A stretch of DNA of 64,000 nt from Chelativorans sp. YIM 93263 (GCF_028767125.1 NZ_JAKCWP010000011.1:1-64000); one strand, 5' to 3'. Counted from the stretch's first letter, positions 52,156 to 60,842 are shown. The notes: generated by a model not told the origin, from the letters alone. A program made the numbers and translations.

Positions 52156-53721
52156 TCAGGACGCGCCGGCCCGGCGTTTCGCCGTCGTAGCCGAATTGCC
52201 GCCACGCTTCCCGCCCGCTTGCGGTCGCAGTTCACGCATGAATTCCTCCACCGTCGCTGCTTGGTCAGTCGTCAGCCGCAGGCCGCGCTTTGTGCGCCGC
52301 CAAAGGATATCCTCGCCCGTGCGCGCCCATTCGCCTTCGGCAAGATAACGCAGCTCCGCCTCATATACATCTGCACCGAAGTGCCGGCCCAGATCCTCCA
52401 GACCAGTTGCATCTCCAAGAATGTCCCGCGCACGTGTCCCGTAGAGACGGACGAGACGGCGCGCGTATTTCTCTTCGAGGAAAGGGTAACTGCGCCGTGT
52501 CCTGGAAACCGCCGCTTCGAATTCCCCTGGCGCAAAGTCGCCGCCGGGCAGAGGTTCACGCGCCGTCCAGGGCTCGCCACGAACGCCAAGTTGCTCGCCG
52601 ACCATCTCCAGGGCGGATTCGGCCAGGCGGCGAAACGTCGTGATCTTACCGCCGAAGACGTGGAGCACGGGGGCTCCGGCTTCAGCGTCGACCGTCAGAA
52701 CATAATCCCGGGTGGCTTCCTGCGCCTTACAGGCGCCGTCGTCGAACAGCGGTCGCAAACCGGAATAACTCCAGACCACGTCCTCGATCCGCACGGGCTC
52801 CGCGAAATATTCACTGGCGCAGGTGCAAAGATACTCGATCTCCTCCCGGTCGATCCGCACCTCGGCCGGATCGCCCTTAAAATCCTTGTCGGTCGTGCCT
52901 ATGAGTGTGAAGTCTTCCTCATAGGGAATCGCGAAAATGATGCGCCCATCCGCGTTCTGAAAGAAATACGCGCGCGGATCGTCGAACTTTTTGCGAATGA
53001 CGATATGGCTTCCCTTCACCAGCCGTACATTGTGTATGTCCTTGTGTCCGAGCGCCTCCGCGATCACATGGTCCACCCACGGGCCGGCGGCATTGACCAC
53101 CATCCGGGAGCGCAATTCGCTCTCGTCTCCGGTTTCCAGATCGCGAAGCGTCAACACCCAAGTGCCCTCCTCGACGCGCGCGCCAACGACCTTCGTTCGG
53201 GTACGGATATCCGCACCCTTGTTGGCGGCACTCATGGCATTCAGCACCACCAGACGCGCATCCTCAACCCAACAGTCGGAATATTCAAACGCGCGCCGAT
53301 ATACCGGCTTCAGCGGCTTTCCCGCAGGATCGCTGCGCATGTCGAGCGTGCGCGTGGGCGGAAGAAGCTCGCGACCTCCGATGTGGTCGTACAAGAACAG
53401 CCCGAGGCGAATGAGCCAGCCGGGCCGCAACCCCTTGTGCAACGGTAGAATAAAGCGCATCGGGCGGATGATGTGCGGCGCGTTGTGCCACAGCACCTCC
53501 CGCTCCATTAGCGCTTCGCGGACAAGCCGGAACTCGTAATATTCCAGATACCGAAGACCGCCGTGAATGAGCTTGGTCGAAGCCGAGGATGTGCCGCTGC
53601 CCAAGTCGTTCATCTCCGCCAACGCCACAGTGTAGCCGCGTCCGGCAGCGTCGCGCGCAATACCGCACCCGTTGATACCCCCGCCGATAACGAACAGATC
53701 GTAGATGCGGTCGTTGGCCAA
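52156..53721 (-). CDS. glpD: Aerobic glycerol-3-phosphate dehydrogenase
   Basis: Membrane-associated FAD enzyme that oxidises glycerol-3-phosphate to dihydroxyacetone phosphate and feeds electrons to quinone. 521 aa. FAD motif DLFVIGGGINGCGIARDAAG, then SSASTKLIHGGLRYLE, GLRPLFDDG and VFGGKITTFRRLAE, all standard for GlpD. 56 bp upstream of glpK. Four phased CGAA repeats lie just before it. Confidence 0.97.
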   Translation of the reverse strand: MANDRIYDLFVIGGGINGCGIARDAAGRGYTVALAEMNDLGSGTSSASTKLIHGGLRYLEYYEFRLVREALMEREVLWHNAPHIIRPMRFILPLHKGLRPGWLIRLGLFLYDHIGGRELLPPTRTLDMRSDPAGKPLKPVYRRAFEYSDCWVEDARLVVLNAMSAANKGADIRTRTKVVGARVEEGTWVLTLRDLETGDESELRSRMVVNAAGPWVDHVIAEALGHKDIHNVRLVKGSHIVIRKKFDDPRAYFFQNADGRIIFAIPYEEDFTLIGTTDKDFKGDPAEVRIDREEIEYLCTCASEYFAEPVRIEDVVWSYSGLRPLFDDGACKAQEATRDYVLTVDAEAGAPVLHVFGGKITTFRRLAESALEMVGEQLGVRGEPWTAREPLPGGDFAPGEFEAAVSRTRRSYPFLEEKYARRLVRLYGTRARDILGDATGLEDLGRHFGADVYEAELRYLAEGEWARTGEDILWRRTKRGLRLTTDQAATVEEFMRELRPQAGGKRGGNSATTAKRRAGAS

Positions 53722-53750
53722 TCATTCCTCCTGGAGCTGCTCCGAACTAC

Positions 53751-53790
53751 AAAACGAAACTAAAACGAATGTAATTCGAATGCAAACGAA
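53751..53790. promoter_or_regulatory. Phased AAACGAA repeats upstream of glpD, GlpR operator
   Basis: CGAA occurs four times at 53755, 53766, 53777 and 53787, three of them within AAACGAA, spaced 11, 11 and 10 bp, that is on one face of the helix. It sits between glpR and glpD, 30 bp before the glpD start. The same word flanks the inverted repeat before glpR, which supports a GlpR (DeoR-type) operator. Confidence 0.7.
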
Positions 53791-53808
53791 CAGGAAGTCG
53801 CACCCCTG

Positions 53809-54570
53809 TCACCGGGCTTCGATGAGATTGACGCCCGCCTCACGGCATACGGCCTTGAAATCATCCGCCGGGCAACGATCGGTGATGAATGTATGCACCT
53901 GGGAAACGTGGCCGATGCGCACTGGCGCACTGCGCTCGAACTTCGTGGAATCAGAGACGAGGATCACGTGCCGCGCGTTGGCGATGATGGCTTGCGCGAC
54001 CTTCACCTCGCGGAAGTCGAAGTCGAAAAGCGCGCCGTCCTCATCTATCGCGGACACCCCGATGACGGCGTAATCCACCTTGAACTGTCGGATGAAATCG
54101 ACCGCTGCTTCCCCGACAATCCCGCCATCGGAGCCGCGCACCATGCCCCCCGCGATTATAACCTCAAATGCAGGGAAGACGCGCATCCTGTTGGCAACAT
54201 TGATGTTATTCGTAATCACCAAGAGATCGTTGTGATTGAGCAGCGCATCACTCACCGCCTCGGTAGTGGTTCCGATATTGATGAACAGGGAAGCCTGATC
54301 GGGAATTATGCCAGCAGCGGCACGCCCGATGGCCCGCTTTTCCTCCGCGGCCAATTCGCGGCGGGCCTCATATTCCATGTTCTCAACACCGGAAGGCAGC
54401 AACGCGCCACCGTGAATACGCGTCAGCAGACGCTGCTCGCATAAGTCATTGAGGTCCTTGCGAATTGTCTGCGGCGTCACCTGAAAGCGCTCAGCCAAGT
54501 CATCGACCGCCACCCGGCCGGTTTCCTTGGCGATCTGCAGAATTTCTTCGTGGCGTGGTGATAGAAGCAC
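53809..54570 (-). CDS. glpR: Glycerol-3-phosphate regulon repressor, DeoR family
   Basis: 253 aa: N-terminal DeoR helix-turn-helix (RHEEILQIAKETGRVAVDDL, FQVTPQTIRKDLNDLCE, HGGAL) and a C-terminal sugar-phosphate-sensing domain with FINIGTTTEAV and VSDSTKFERSAPV. Represses glpDK and is released by glycerol-3-phosphate. First gene of the glp set, 87 bp from glpD. Candidate sites lie before glpD and before glpR itself. Confidence 0.94.
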   Translation of the reverse strand: MLLSPRHEEILQIAKETGRVAVDDLAERFQVTPQTIRKDLNDLCEQRLLTRIHGGALLPSGVENMEYEARRELAAEEKRAIGRAAAGIIPDQASLFINIGTTTEAVSDALLNHNDLLVITNNINVANRMRVFPAFEVIIAGGMVRGSDGGIVGEAAVDFIRQFKVDYAVIGVSAIDEDGALFDFDFREVKVAQAIIANARHVILVSDSTKFERSAPVRIGHVSQVHTFITDRCPADDFKAVCREAGVNLIEAR

Positions 54571-54584
54571 GGCCGACCCCCGAC

Positions 54585-54617
54585 TTTCGTTTCTCCTGCG
54601 TTATAGCAGAAACGAAA
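54585..54617. promoter_or_regulatory. Inverted repeat before glpR, probable autoregulatory operator
   Basis: TTTCGTTTC (54585-54593) and its exact complement GAAACGAAA (54609-54617) with 15 bases between, starting 15 bp upstream of the glpR start. The half-site equals the repeated word before glpD, so one protein probably binds both. Confidence 0.7.
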
Positions 54618-54735
54618 ACCTCGGAAAGCAGGAACGGATGGGCACTCTCCCCAACTCGTATCGTATCGAGTGCTGTCTTCGGACAAGCTAATGAGTAGCG
54701 TCGGTCAAACCGCGGGAACACGATCCACCCCTGCT

Positions 54736-55035
54736 TTACTCATCACTCCGCAACGGACGGCGGGGAGCCGCCGTCGGCTCCGGTTGAACGCCGAACCTGC
54801 CCGCACTCGGCTCATAAGAGCGCTTGAGAAGGCTTTCTGCCGATTCGCAGGAGACGATCCCGTCAAGGAGCTTCAAAGCGCGTTCGGCGACTCGGGCACG
54901 CCCAATCTCGCCACCCGCGGGCACGGGGCAAGGCAAACGCACCGATACCGATTCTCCACGATCTCCGACAAAGACCACGTTGGCCCAGGCACTGTTTCCG
55001 CCTTCGCGGGATATGATCGTGTCAACGACGCGCAA
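54736..55035 (-). CDS. Hypothetical protein, 99 aa
   Basis: Soluble protein with a compact-looking core (TIISREGGNSAWANVVFVGD, SVSVRLPCPVP, RARVAERALKLLDGIV) and a basic, Pro-rich tail. The start is TTG at 55035, backed by GGAGG eight bases upstream. I do not recognise a named family, though the core resembles small conserved Rhizobiales proteins. First gene after a 60-bp gap from the membrane-protein gene; same strand. Confidence 0.6.
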   Translation of the reverse strand: MRVVDTIISREGGNSAWANVVFVGDRGESVSVRLPCPVPAGGEIGRARVAERALKLLDGIVSCESAESLLKRSYEPSAGRFGVQPEPTAAPRRPLRSDE

Positions 55036-55095
55036 TTCCCTTCCTCCGTCCTTAAGAGTAAAACGGGGAAGATCGGCAGTCGTTCCGACGATTGT

Positions 55096-55308
55096 TCATT
55101 CTGTGGGAGTTGTTGGTTGGGTCTCTTCGGGTCCCGGTGGCGCGGAAAAATTGGCATCCGGCCCACCGGATGTGGTTTCCGGTGCGGTGGGGTATCCGAG
55201 GTCGAAAAGAAGGAATAGCACGAGCACTATTGCTGCCAGAGCCATCGAAATGATCAGCACGCGTCTGTCCGTCCGCTTGCCTTTTGGCTCCCGATTATCG
55301 TCCGTCAT
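55096..55308 (-). CDS. Small single-pass membrane protein, 70 aa
   Basis: Charged cytoplasmic N-terminus (TDDNREPKGKRTDRR), one membrane helix (VLIISMALAAIVLVLFLLF) and a short Pro/Thr-rich outside tail (APPGPEETQPTTPTE). AAGGGG stands before the ATG at 55308. Function unknown. It follows the DUF2188 gene by 11 bp, so the two are probably one unit. Confidence 0.65.
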   Translation of the reverse strand: MTDDNREPKGKRTDRRVLIISMALAAIVLVLFLLFDLGYPTAPETTSGGPDANFSAPPGPEETQPTTPTE

Positions 55309-55319
55309 ACTGCCCCTTC

Positions 55320-55673
55320 TCAAGATGGTCGCTGCGCGACGTTCACTTCCGGGCGGTCTTCACCCGACTCCATCTCCTCGTGCCAGCGGCCTTGCGGGTC
55401 CTGATACTGGATGTGCTCGTCGGCACCGGCGCTCTCATGCGCTTCCGCGGCTTGTTCAGCAGCCCGCAGAGCTTCCTCGCGTGAAGCATAGCTTTCCGAG
55501 AATGCACCGCCCATCTTGTAGGCCCAGCCGCCATCGTGCTCGACCACTTCATAAGTCACCCGGGGCACCGGATTTCCTCTCCTGCCTCTGTAGGCGCGAC
55601 CGCCCGAGGACGATTCCCTCCGGTATATATGCCAAACGCCGTAAGCGGCCAGCGCAACCCAAAACAGGCGCAT
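55320..55673 (-). CDS. DUF2188-domain protein with N-terminal hydrophobic segment
   Basis: 117 aa. A short hydrophobic start (LFWVALAAYGVWHIY) is followed by a basic stretch and a DUF2188 domain (about 38-100): YEVVEHDGGWAYKMGGAF, SYASREEALRAAEQAAEAH and IQYQDPQGRWHEE. DUF2188 occurs in small proteins of unknown function in many bacteria. Start at 55673 chosen over an upstream Met that lies in the deacetylase leader. Confidence 0.8.
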   Translation of the reverse strand: MRLFWVALAAYGVWHIYRRESSSGGRAYRGRRGNPVPRVTYEVVEHDGGWAYKMGGAFSESYASREEALRAAEQAAEAHESAGADEHIQYQDPQGRWHEEMESGEDRPEVNVAQRPS

Positions 55674-55843
55674 TGTTATTCTCCTTGCGGCTGTGAACGA
55701 AGCCTTCTCGCACCAACGGTTGTCAAAGCCGCATGTTCCGGCGCGTTCTGCCGATTTTCGATGCCAACGGCCACCGCCGGGCCGTTGACGCAATCGTTAC
55801 GAATGACGGTTATCGAGAGGGTCCTGGAAATGCTGGTTCTTTG

Positions 55844-56902
55844 ATGATTTCACGACACACCGCGAAACGTGTTTTGCGCACATCTGCCATCCGCGCGGGC
55901 ATGGAAACAATCGCATTGAGCGGAGCGGGCACGTTCTGGCGGCGCACGGCCGGGCGTGGCATTATTTTCACGCTTCATCACGTGCGGCCGGCAGGTGACC
56001 ACGCGCACGGTCCGAACGCCTTGCTCTCGGTTACGCCTCGCTTTCTGGAGCAGACCATCGCGACCTGCCTTGATCGGGGACTCCTTCCCCTACCCCTGGA
56101 AAAGCTGCCGGAACGCCTTGCCGATCCGCGGGATGAGCAGCGCTATTTCTGCATGACGCTGGACGATGGCTATCGCGACAATGCCACGTTCGCAGCGCCG
56201 ATTTTCCGCCGCTATGAAGTGCCTTACACGATCTTTCTCACACGAGGATTCATCGAGCGGAGCCGCTCAATGTGGTGGGAAACCGTCGAGGCTCTGCTGG
56301 GGAAGGAGACGGCTTTGACCTTCGACTTCGGTGATGGCGAGCAGACGGTGAGAGCCGAAACGAAAGCACAGAAGTTTGCCCTGTTCGACCGCTTCAGCCG
56401 CTTCGTCAGCGGGACGGAGGAGGACGAGGCGGTCGAGCGAATCGACGGCCTGGCGCGGGGTTGCGGGATCGATCCCCTCGCCCTTGTCGACCAGCTCACG
56501 ATGAATCCCGAGGATCTGAACGTGCTGCAGAAAGAAGATCACCTGGCTCGTTTCGGAGGCCATACGCTCACACATGTGAACCTCAAACGCGTTAGCGTGG
56601 AGCGGCTGAAGCGGGAGATCACCGGGTCAGCACAAGCGCTGGAACATCATGTCGGGTACAGACCGACGACATTTGCCTACCCATACGGCTTTGCGGCAGC
56701 GGCGGGAGAACGCGAATTCGATGCCGTTAGGGCGGCAGGCTTTTCCGTCGGCGTGACGACCATGCCGGGCCTGCTCGACCCCACGTCGCTCAACCGCCCG
56801 ACCGGCCTCCCCCGCGTTTCGCTGAATGGCCTTTATCAGCGCAAGCGCTACGTCGGAGCGCTGCTCTCGGGCATTCCCTTCAAATTCTCGGGATCCGGGT
56901 GA
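55844..56902 (+). CDS. Polysaccharide deacetylase (NodB homology domain)
   Basis: 352-aa carbohydrate esterase family 4 protein. The catalytic Asp pair lies in MTLDDGYRDN, the metal His pair in GGHTLTHVNL, and a further motif in TFAYPYGFAAA. There is no clear signal peptide, so it probably acts in the cytoplasm. Substrate is an N-acetylated polysaccharide or glycan precursor; which one is not evident. Convergent with dusA, 21 bp apart. Confidence 0.9.
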   Translation: MISRHTAKRVLRTSAIRAGMETIALSGAGTFWRRTAGRGIIFTLHHVRPAGDHAHGPNALLSVTPRFLEQTIATCLDRGLLPLPLEKLPERLADPRDEQRYFCMTLDDGYRDNATFAAPIFRRYEVPYTIFLTRGFIERSRSMWWETVEALLGKETALTFDFGDGEQTVRAETKAQKFALFDRFSRFVSGTEEDEAVERIDGLARGCGIDPLALVDQLTMNPEDLNVLQKEDHLARFGGHTLTHVNLKRVSVERLKREITGSAQALEHHVGYRPTTFAYPYGFAAAAGEREFDAVRAAGFSVGVTTMPGLLDPTSLNRPTGLPRVSLNGLYQRKRYVGALLSGIPFKFSGSG

Positions 56903-56923
56903 AGGTGGTCGCAGCCGTGCTTC

Positions 56924-57931
56924 TCAAGCCGCCCGAGCCGACACGCTAAGGTCGACCGCGGCAAAGGCGCGCCGCAGGACTTCGGGGCTGGCGCCCGGCT
57001 TCGTCGCGTCGGTGGAAAGGATCTGCCGGTATCGTCGCGCTCCCGGAAGCCCATGGAAGAGCCCGACCATATGGCGGGTCACGTGGGACAGGCGCCCGCC
57101 GGAGGCTATGTGCTGTCCTGCATAGTCGGCCATCGCCTCAATGACGGCTTCGAAGTCGGCCGGGACTGCACCCGCGTTGTAAACCTCGCTATCGATCGAA
57201 GCCAGGAGAGCCGGCGTGTGATATGCCGCGCGGCCGAGCATGACACCATCCACGCACTTCAGATGTCCGGATGCCTCATCCAGCGTTTGAACGCCACCAT
57301 TAATGCCAATGAACCGATCGGGGTGCGCCGCTTTCAGCCGATAAACGCGATCGTAGTCAAGCGGCGGGATATCCCGGTTCTCGCGCGGGCTCAGCCCCAT
57401 GAGCCAGGCCTTGCGGGCGTGAACCCACAACGCTTCGACCTCGGCTGAGAAGACGCTTTCAGCCAGGCGGTCCAACGCTTCCTCCGGATCCTGCTCGTCT
57501 ACACCGATCCGGCATTTGACCGTGACCGGGACCGATACGGCCTGCCGCATAGCCGCGACGCACTCTCCCACCACGTCCGGCGTCTTCATCAGGCAAGCAC
57601 CGAAAGTTCCTGACTGCACACGATCGGAGGGACAGCCGACATTGAGGTTTATCTCGTCATAACCGAAATCGGCGGCAATGCGTGCGGCCTCCGCGAGTTT
57701 CCGAGGCTCGCTTCCGCCAAGCTGCAGTGCTACCGGGTGCTCGGCTCCGCTGAACCCGATCAGCTTGTCGCGGTTGCCATGGATCACAGCATCAGCAACC
57801 ACCATCTCCGTATAAAGCAGCGTACGCCGAGTAAGCTGGCGGTGAAAGAACCGACAATGGCGGTCCGTCCAGTCCATCATGGGCGCAATGGCTAATATTT
57901 TCTCTTTGTTTTTCAATGTTTTATGATACAT
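56924..57931 (-). CDS. dusA: tRNA-dihydrouridine(20/20a) synthase DusA
   Basis: Reduces U20/U20a in tRNA, FMN-dependent. 335 aa. IAPMMDWTDRHCRFFHRQL at the N-terminus, NLNVGCPSDRVQSGTFGACL with the active-site Cys, and GVMLGRAAYHTP. The first 13 codons (MYHKTLKNKEKIL) are strikingly AT-rich against the GC-rich remainder, and the normal sequence resumes at AIAPMMDW. dusA is a known target of a family of integrases that insert at this 5' end and supply a new start; the DNA upstream here looks like what is left of such an element. Confidence 0.95.
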   Translation of the reverse strand: MYHKTLKNKEKILAIAPMMDWTDRHCRFFHRQLTRRTLLYTEMVVADAVIHGNRDKLIGFSGAEHPVALQLGGSEPRKLAEAARIAADFGYDEINLNVGCPSDRVQSGTFGACLMKTPDVVGECVAAMRQAVSVPVTVKCRIGVDEQDPEEALDRLAESVFSAEVEALWVHARKAWLMGLSPRENRDIPPLDYDRVYRLKAAHPDRFIGINGGVQTLDEASGHLKCVDGVMLGRAAYHTPALLASIDSEVYNAGAVPADFEAVIEAMADYAGQHIASGGRLSHVTRHMVGLFHGLPGARRYRQILSTDATKPGASPEVLRRAFAAVDLSVSARAA

Positions 57932-57980
57932 TCTAGCCAGATCACATCATGAACAAACGCGCACTGGTTTGGACCAACTG

Positions 57981-58055
57981 CACGGGTTTGTAGCTCGTTT
58001 GATCTCTCTGTGCACGGAAATCGCACGGAGTAAAAGGATGCAAGGGCCATGGCAA
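57981..58055. repeat. Imperfect direct repeat, copy A
   Basis: About three-quarters identical by eye to 58923-58996. The shared core is CTGTGCACGGAAATCGCAC at 58008-58026. It ends in ATGGCA, the same spot where copy B enters the recombinase-like frame, but here the frame stops after five codons. It begins 50 bp from the dusA start. Confidence 0.6.
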
Positions 58056-58124
58056 TTTGGCCCTGAGAAAGCGTCGCCATAGACTTTTTCCTAATCTGCG
58101 GATTTGCATGCTCGGATTAGATTT

Positions 58125-58868
58125 CTAATATTTCCAGCGCTCAAGAAGCGTTCTCATACCCTCGGTAATAGATGCATGGTGGGGAACGGCACTGCGAAGA
58201 AAGATGAAATGCGCCTGTAACTTCCAGTCCTTCAGTTGAAGTTCGCCTTGGCAAATTCGGCCAAGCGGATCTGCGCAGAAGATGAAGAGATCTTCCTTAT
58301 CGCTTTGTGCGAACCACCGTAGCGCACCTTCTCCGCGGATGAGCGTCAGGCCATACTCCTCGCGTAGTTCGGGATCATCGTAGAGCCTCAACGAGCCCTT
58401 TATCATTTGGTCAACTGTCGACTCTCCCAGTTCATACCCAGGCCCGTAATACTTTATTGCCGTGACCTTTATGGCCGACTCATCTGGTCCGGGGTTCGGA
58501 CGCCCCGTTTCCGCAGGGCTGAATTCCGGCCTGAACCAGAGGTCACGCTCGGGCGCTTGAAGGTCCGGTATCCAATACTGGATACCGACCGAGCTTCGAT
58601 CCGGATCGCAATTGAGATGCGTTGAGAACGGTCGTGGGTGTATATACGCCCACGGTATCCGAAACTTCAAAGGGCCAAGGTGACGGGCGACCGGGTGCGA
58701 GGGGTCGATGAGGCGCTTGCGCGCCCGCTCCTTCTGCATGTCCGGTCCGGTGCAAGGCAGTCGGTAGACATCCGCGGACGTCTCCACCTCCTGAGCGTAC
58801 GACATAAACACGCCGAATAGCAGGAAGAAGGATGCGAGCGCTGATTTCGTCAGTTCTGTCCGAGCCAC
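58125..58868 (-). CDS. Orphan exported hypothetical protein, 247 aa
   Basis: I do not recognise this family. A signal peptide (SALASFFLLFGVFMSYAQ, cleavage near residue 25) is followed by about 220 residues without membrane segments; landmarks are RIPWAYIHPRP, QYWIPDLQAPERDLWF, YYGPGYELG and LFIFCADPLGRICQGELQL, with a Cys pair that could form a disulfide. The start is GTG. It is the only intact gene in the decayed element before dusA, so it is likely foreign cargo, perhaps an envelope or effector/immunity protein; that is a guess. An ending helix (ITEGMRTLLERW) closes it. Confidence 0.7.
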   Translation of the reverse strand: MARTELTKSALASFFLLFGVFMSYAQEVETSADVYRLPCTGPDMQKERARKRLIDPSHPVARHLGPLKFRIPWAYIHPRPFSTHLNCDPDRSSVGIQYWIPDLQAPERDLWFRPEFSPAETGRPNPGPDESAIKVTAIKYYGPGYELGESTVDQMIKGSLRLYDDPELREEYGLTLIRGEGALRWFAQSDKEDLFIFCADPLGRICQGELQLKDWKLQAHFIFLRSAVPHHASITEGMRTLLERWKY

Positions 58869-58922
58869 CAGGTGTCCCCAAGTATAGGAGGCTTGTTACA
58901 GCCGTCAGATCGCCGCCGATTG

Positions 58923-58996
58923 CACCAGCTTGTACCCCATTTGCTCTTTCTGTGCACGGAAGTCGCACATTTGAAGGACTGAACGAGGCAATGGCT
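58923..58996. repeat. Imperfect direct repeat, copy B
   Basis: Second copy of the sequence at 57981-58055; its core CTGTGCACGGAAGTCGCAC (58950-58968) differs from copy A at one base. It forms the leader and first codons of the recombinase-like frame at 58991. Two such leaders suggest two related insertions at dusA. Confidence 0.6.
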
Positions 58997-59167
58997 ACGA
59001 CTGTTCGAACTAAGGAGGGAAACTGGAGGATACAAGTCCGACGGAGTCCGGTTATGAGGGCTCACAACACCCGATGCTTCGTTTGCTCGAACAAGGCATA
59101 CCAAAACTGGCAGCATAAGCGCAGGAAAACAGCACAGCCAGCATTCCGTAACAAACATGCTTTATGA
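58991..59167 (+). pseudogene. Truncated tyrosine recombinase (integrase), N-terminal 58 codons
   Basis: The frame opens MATTVRTKEGNWRIQVRR, the usual start of the arm-binding domain of phage/island integrases (MATxxRxxxGxWxxQVRR), and continues with a stretch ending NKAYQNWQHKRRK that fits the helix after it. It stops at codon 59 before any core or catalytic domain. No continuation in other frames was recognised before the CYTH gene. Read as a remnant of a dusA-type integrase. Confidence 0.55.
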
Positions 59168-59223
59168 AGGGTGCAGTTATGGCCATGCGGTGTGTGTGGA
59201 TCGGACCTGAGAGGAATGTCTTG

Positions 59224-60681
59224 TTGGCACGCGAAATCGAACTGAAGCTAGAGCTCACGCCGGCAGCGGCCGATGCACTGATCAAATCGGATCAGTTCCC
59301 CGCCGCGCCCTCCGTTCTTCGACAGCGCACGGTCTACTTCGACACCCCCGCCCGTGACTTGTCAGGGGCTGGCTTCCAGATCAGAATCCGCGAAGCGGGC
59401 GGACTACGCATCCAGACAGTGAAGGCGACCGGAACCGAAACAGCCGGACTGTTTGCCCGTCCGGAATGGGAGCAGCCGATCGAGGACGATAGCCCGGTCA
59501 TCGACGACACGACACCACTCAGGGCGTTGCTGGGTGCGAAGGCGCATGAGATCGGACCCGCCTTCGAGGTCCATGTCGAACGGCGGACCTGGAATGTCAC
59601 GCAGAACGGAACCGTGATCGAGCTGGTGCTGGACCGTGGCGAAATCGTCGCCGGCGAACGGCGCACGCCGGTGTGCGAGATCGAACTGGAGTTGAAGAGC
59701 GGATCGCCCTCGGACTTGTTCGCTTTTGCCCGTCGAATTGACGCTATCGTGCCGCTGAAACTTGGGGTACTCAACAAGTCCGAGCGTGGCTACCGGCTGC
59801 TTGGGCCGGCCATTCGCACAGTCAAAGCCGAACCGATTGCCCTTTCCTTGGATATGACGGCCGCGGCCGCGTTCCGTCACATCGCGGGTGCCTGCCTGCG
59901 CCAGTTCCGGCTGAACGAGGTGCTGCTCGATTTCAACAACGCCGAGGCTCTGCATCAGGCGCGTGTCGCGCTGCGCCGGCTACGCTCGGCCTTTACGATC
60001 CACAAGCCGATGCTGGAGGACGGCAGGTTCGACCATTTGCGGCAGGAGTTGCGATGGCTGGCCAGCGCGTTGGGCGAGGCGCGCGACCTCGACGTACTGA
60101 TTGCGCGCAGTAACGGCGAGGAGGTTCGTGCCAAGCTGGAGGCGGCGCGGGCCGACGCTTACGATCAGGCCCGGATGGCACTGGCTTCGCCACGGGCCCG
60201 CTCGCTCATGTTCGATCTCTCGGAATGGCTCGCACTCGGCGAATGGCTGATGCTCCCATCGGGCGAAGAGGTTCGCGAGCAGCCGGCGCGGGACTTCGCG
60301 GCCATGGCGCTCGACCGTTTCCGCCGCAGGGTGAAGAGGAGCGGTGGGGACCTGGCCGACATCGATGACTCCGCCCGCCACGAGCTGCGCAAGGACGCCA
60401 AAAAGCTACGCTATGCGACCGAGTTCTTTGCCGCGCTCTTCGACCGCAAGCGTCAAAAGCGACGGCACAAGAAATTCCTCAGCGCGCTCGAAGCCTTGCA
60501 AGACCATCTCGGCGCGTTGAACGATCTTGCGACAGCTCCCGAACTTCTGGCACGGCTCGGTCTTGACAATGATCCTGCTGCGGCAGCGCTGCTTGAGCCA
60601 GGCAAAAACAGGGCGGAGCTGATCGAGGAAGCGGCCGAAGCTCACGACATGTTTGTCGACGCCAAGCGTTTCTGGCGCTGA
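59224..60681 (+). CDS. CYTH-CHAD domain protein (triphosphatase / polyphosphate-linked)
   Basis: 485 aa from the chosen start. An N-terminal CYTH domain (1-200) begins with the signature REIELKLEL (ExExK) and is expected to hydrolyse triphosphate groups; a C-terminal CHAD domain (about 215-470) of helical repeats has conserved His in LHQARVALRRLRSAF and RHELRKDAKKLRY and tends to bind polyphosphate. E. coli YgiF has the same order. The frame also offers ATGs at 59164-59185, but TTG at 59224 gives the family N-terminus and has AGAGGA upstream; the longer form would read into the remnant element. Confidence 0.9.
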   Translation: MAREIELKLELTPAAADALIKSDQFPAAPSVLRQRTVYFDTPARDLSGAGFQIRIREAGGLRIQTVKATGTETAGLFARPEWEQPIEDDSPVIDDTTPLRALLGAKAHEIGPAFEVHVERRTWNVTQNGTVIELVLDRGEIVAGERRTPVCEIELELKSGSPSDLFAFARRIDAIVPLKLGVLNKSERGYRLLGPAIRTVKAEPIALSLDMTAAAAFRHIAGACLRQFRLNEVLLDFNNAEALHQARVALRRLRSAFTIHKPMLEDGRFDHLRQELRWLASALGEARDLDVLIARSNGEEVRAKLEAARADAYDQARMALASPRARSLMFDLSEWLALGEWLMLPSGEEVREQPARDFAAMALDRFRRRVKRSGGDLADIDDSARHELRKDAKKLRYATEFFAALFDRKRQKRRHKKFLSALEALQDHLGALNDLATAPELLARLGLDNDPAAAALLEPGKNRAELIEEAAEAHDMFVDAKRFWR

Positions 60682-60842
60682 GCGAGTCACGGGACGTGCT
60701 CGTGACCATCCGCGATCAGCACCTTGTGACCCGATTTTCGTGGCAGTCGACCAGGTCGAGACCGCGGAGGAGGTTTTCTGCGACAGCTAGTTTGTCGCTT
60801 TCGACAGTTGGACCTTTTTCGATTGCGGATCGTTGAAGGCAA

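Larger units (their letters stand above)
57932..59223. mobile_element. Decayed dusA-associated integrated element (remnant)
   Basis: The region upstream of the dusA 5' end, AT-richer than its surroundings, holds two imperfect copies of a roughly 75-bp sequence, one orphan exported protein gene and a truncated recombinase start. Together with the AT-rich replaced dusA N-terminus this fits the scar of one or two dusA-targeting islands after most cargo was lost. No second dusA 5' fragment was found, so the far end is not defined; the boundaries given are those of the neighbouring genes. Confidence 0.55.
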
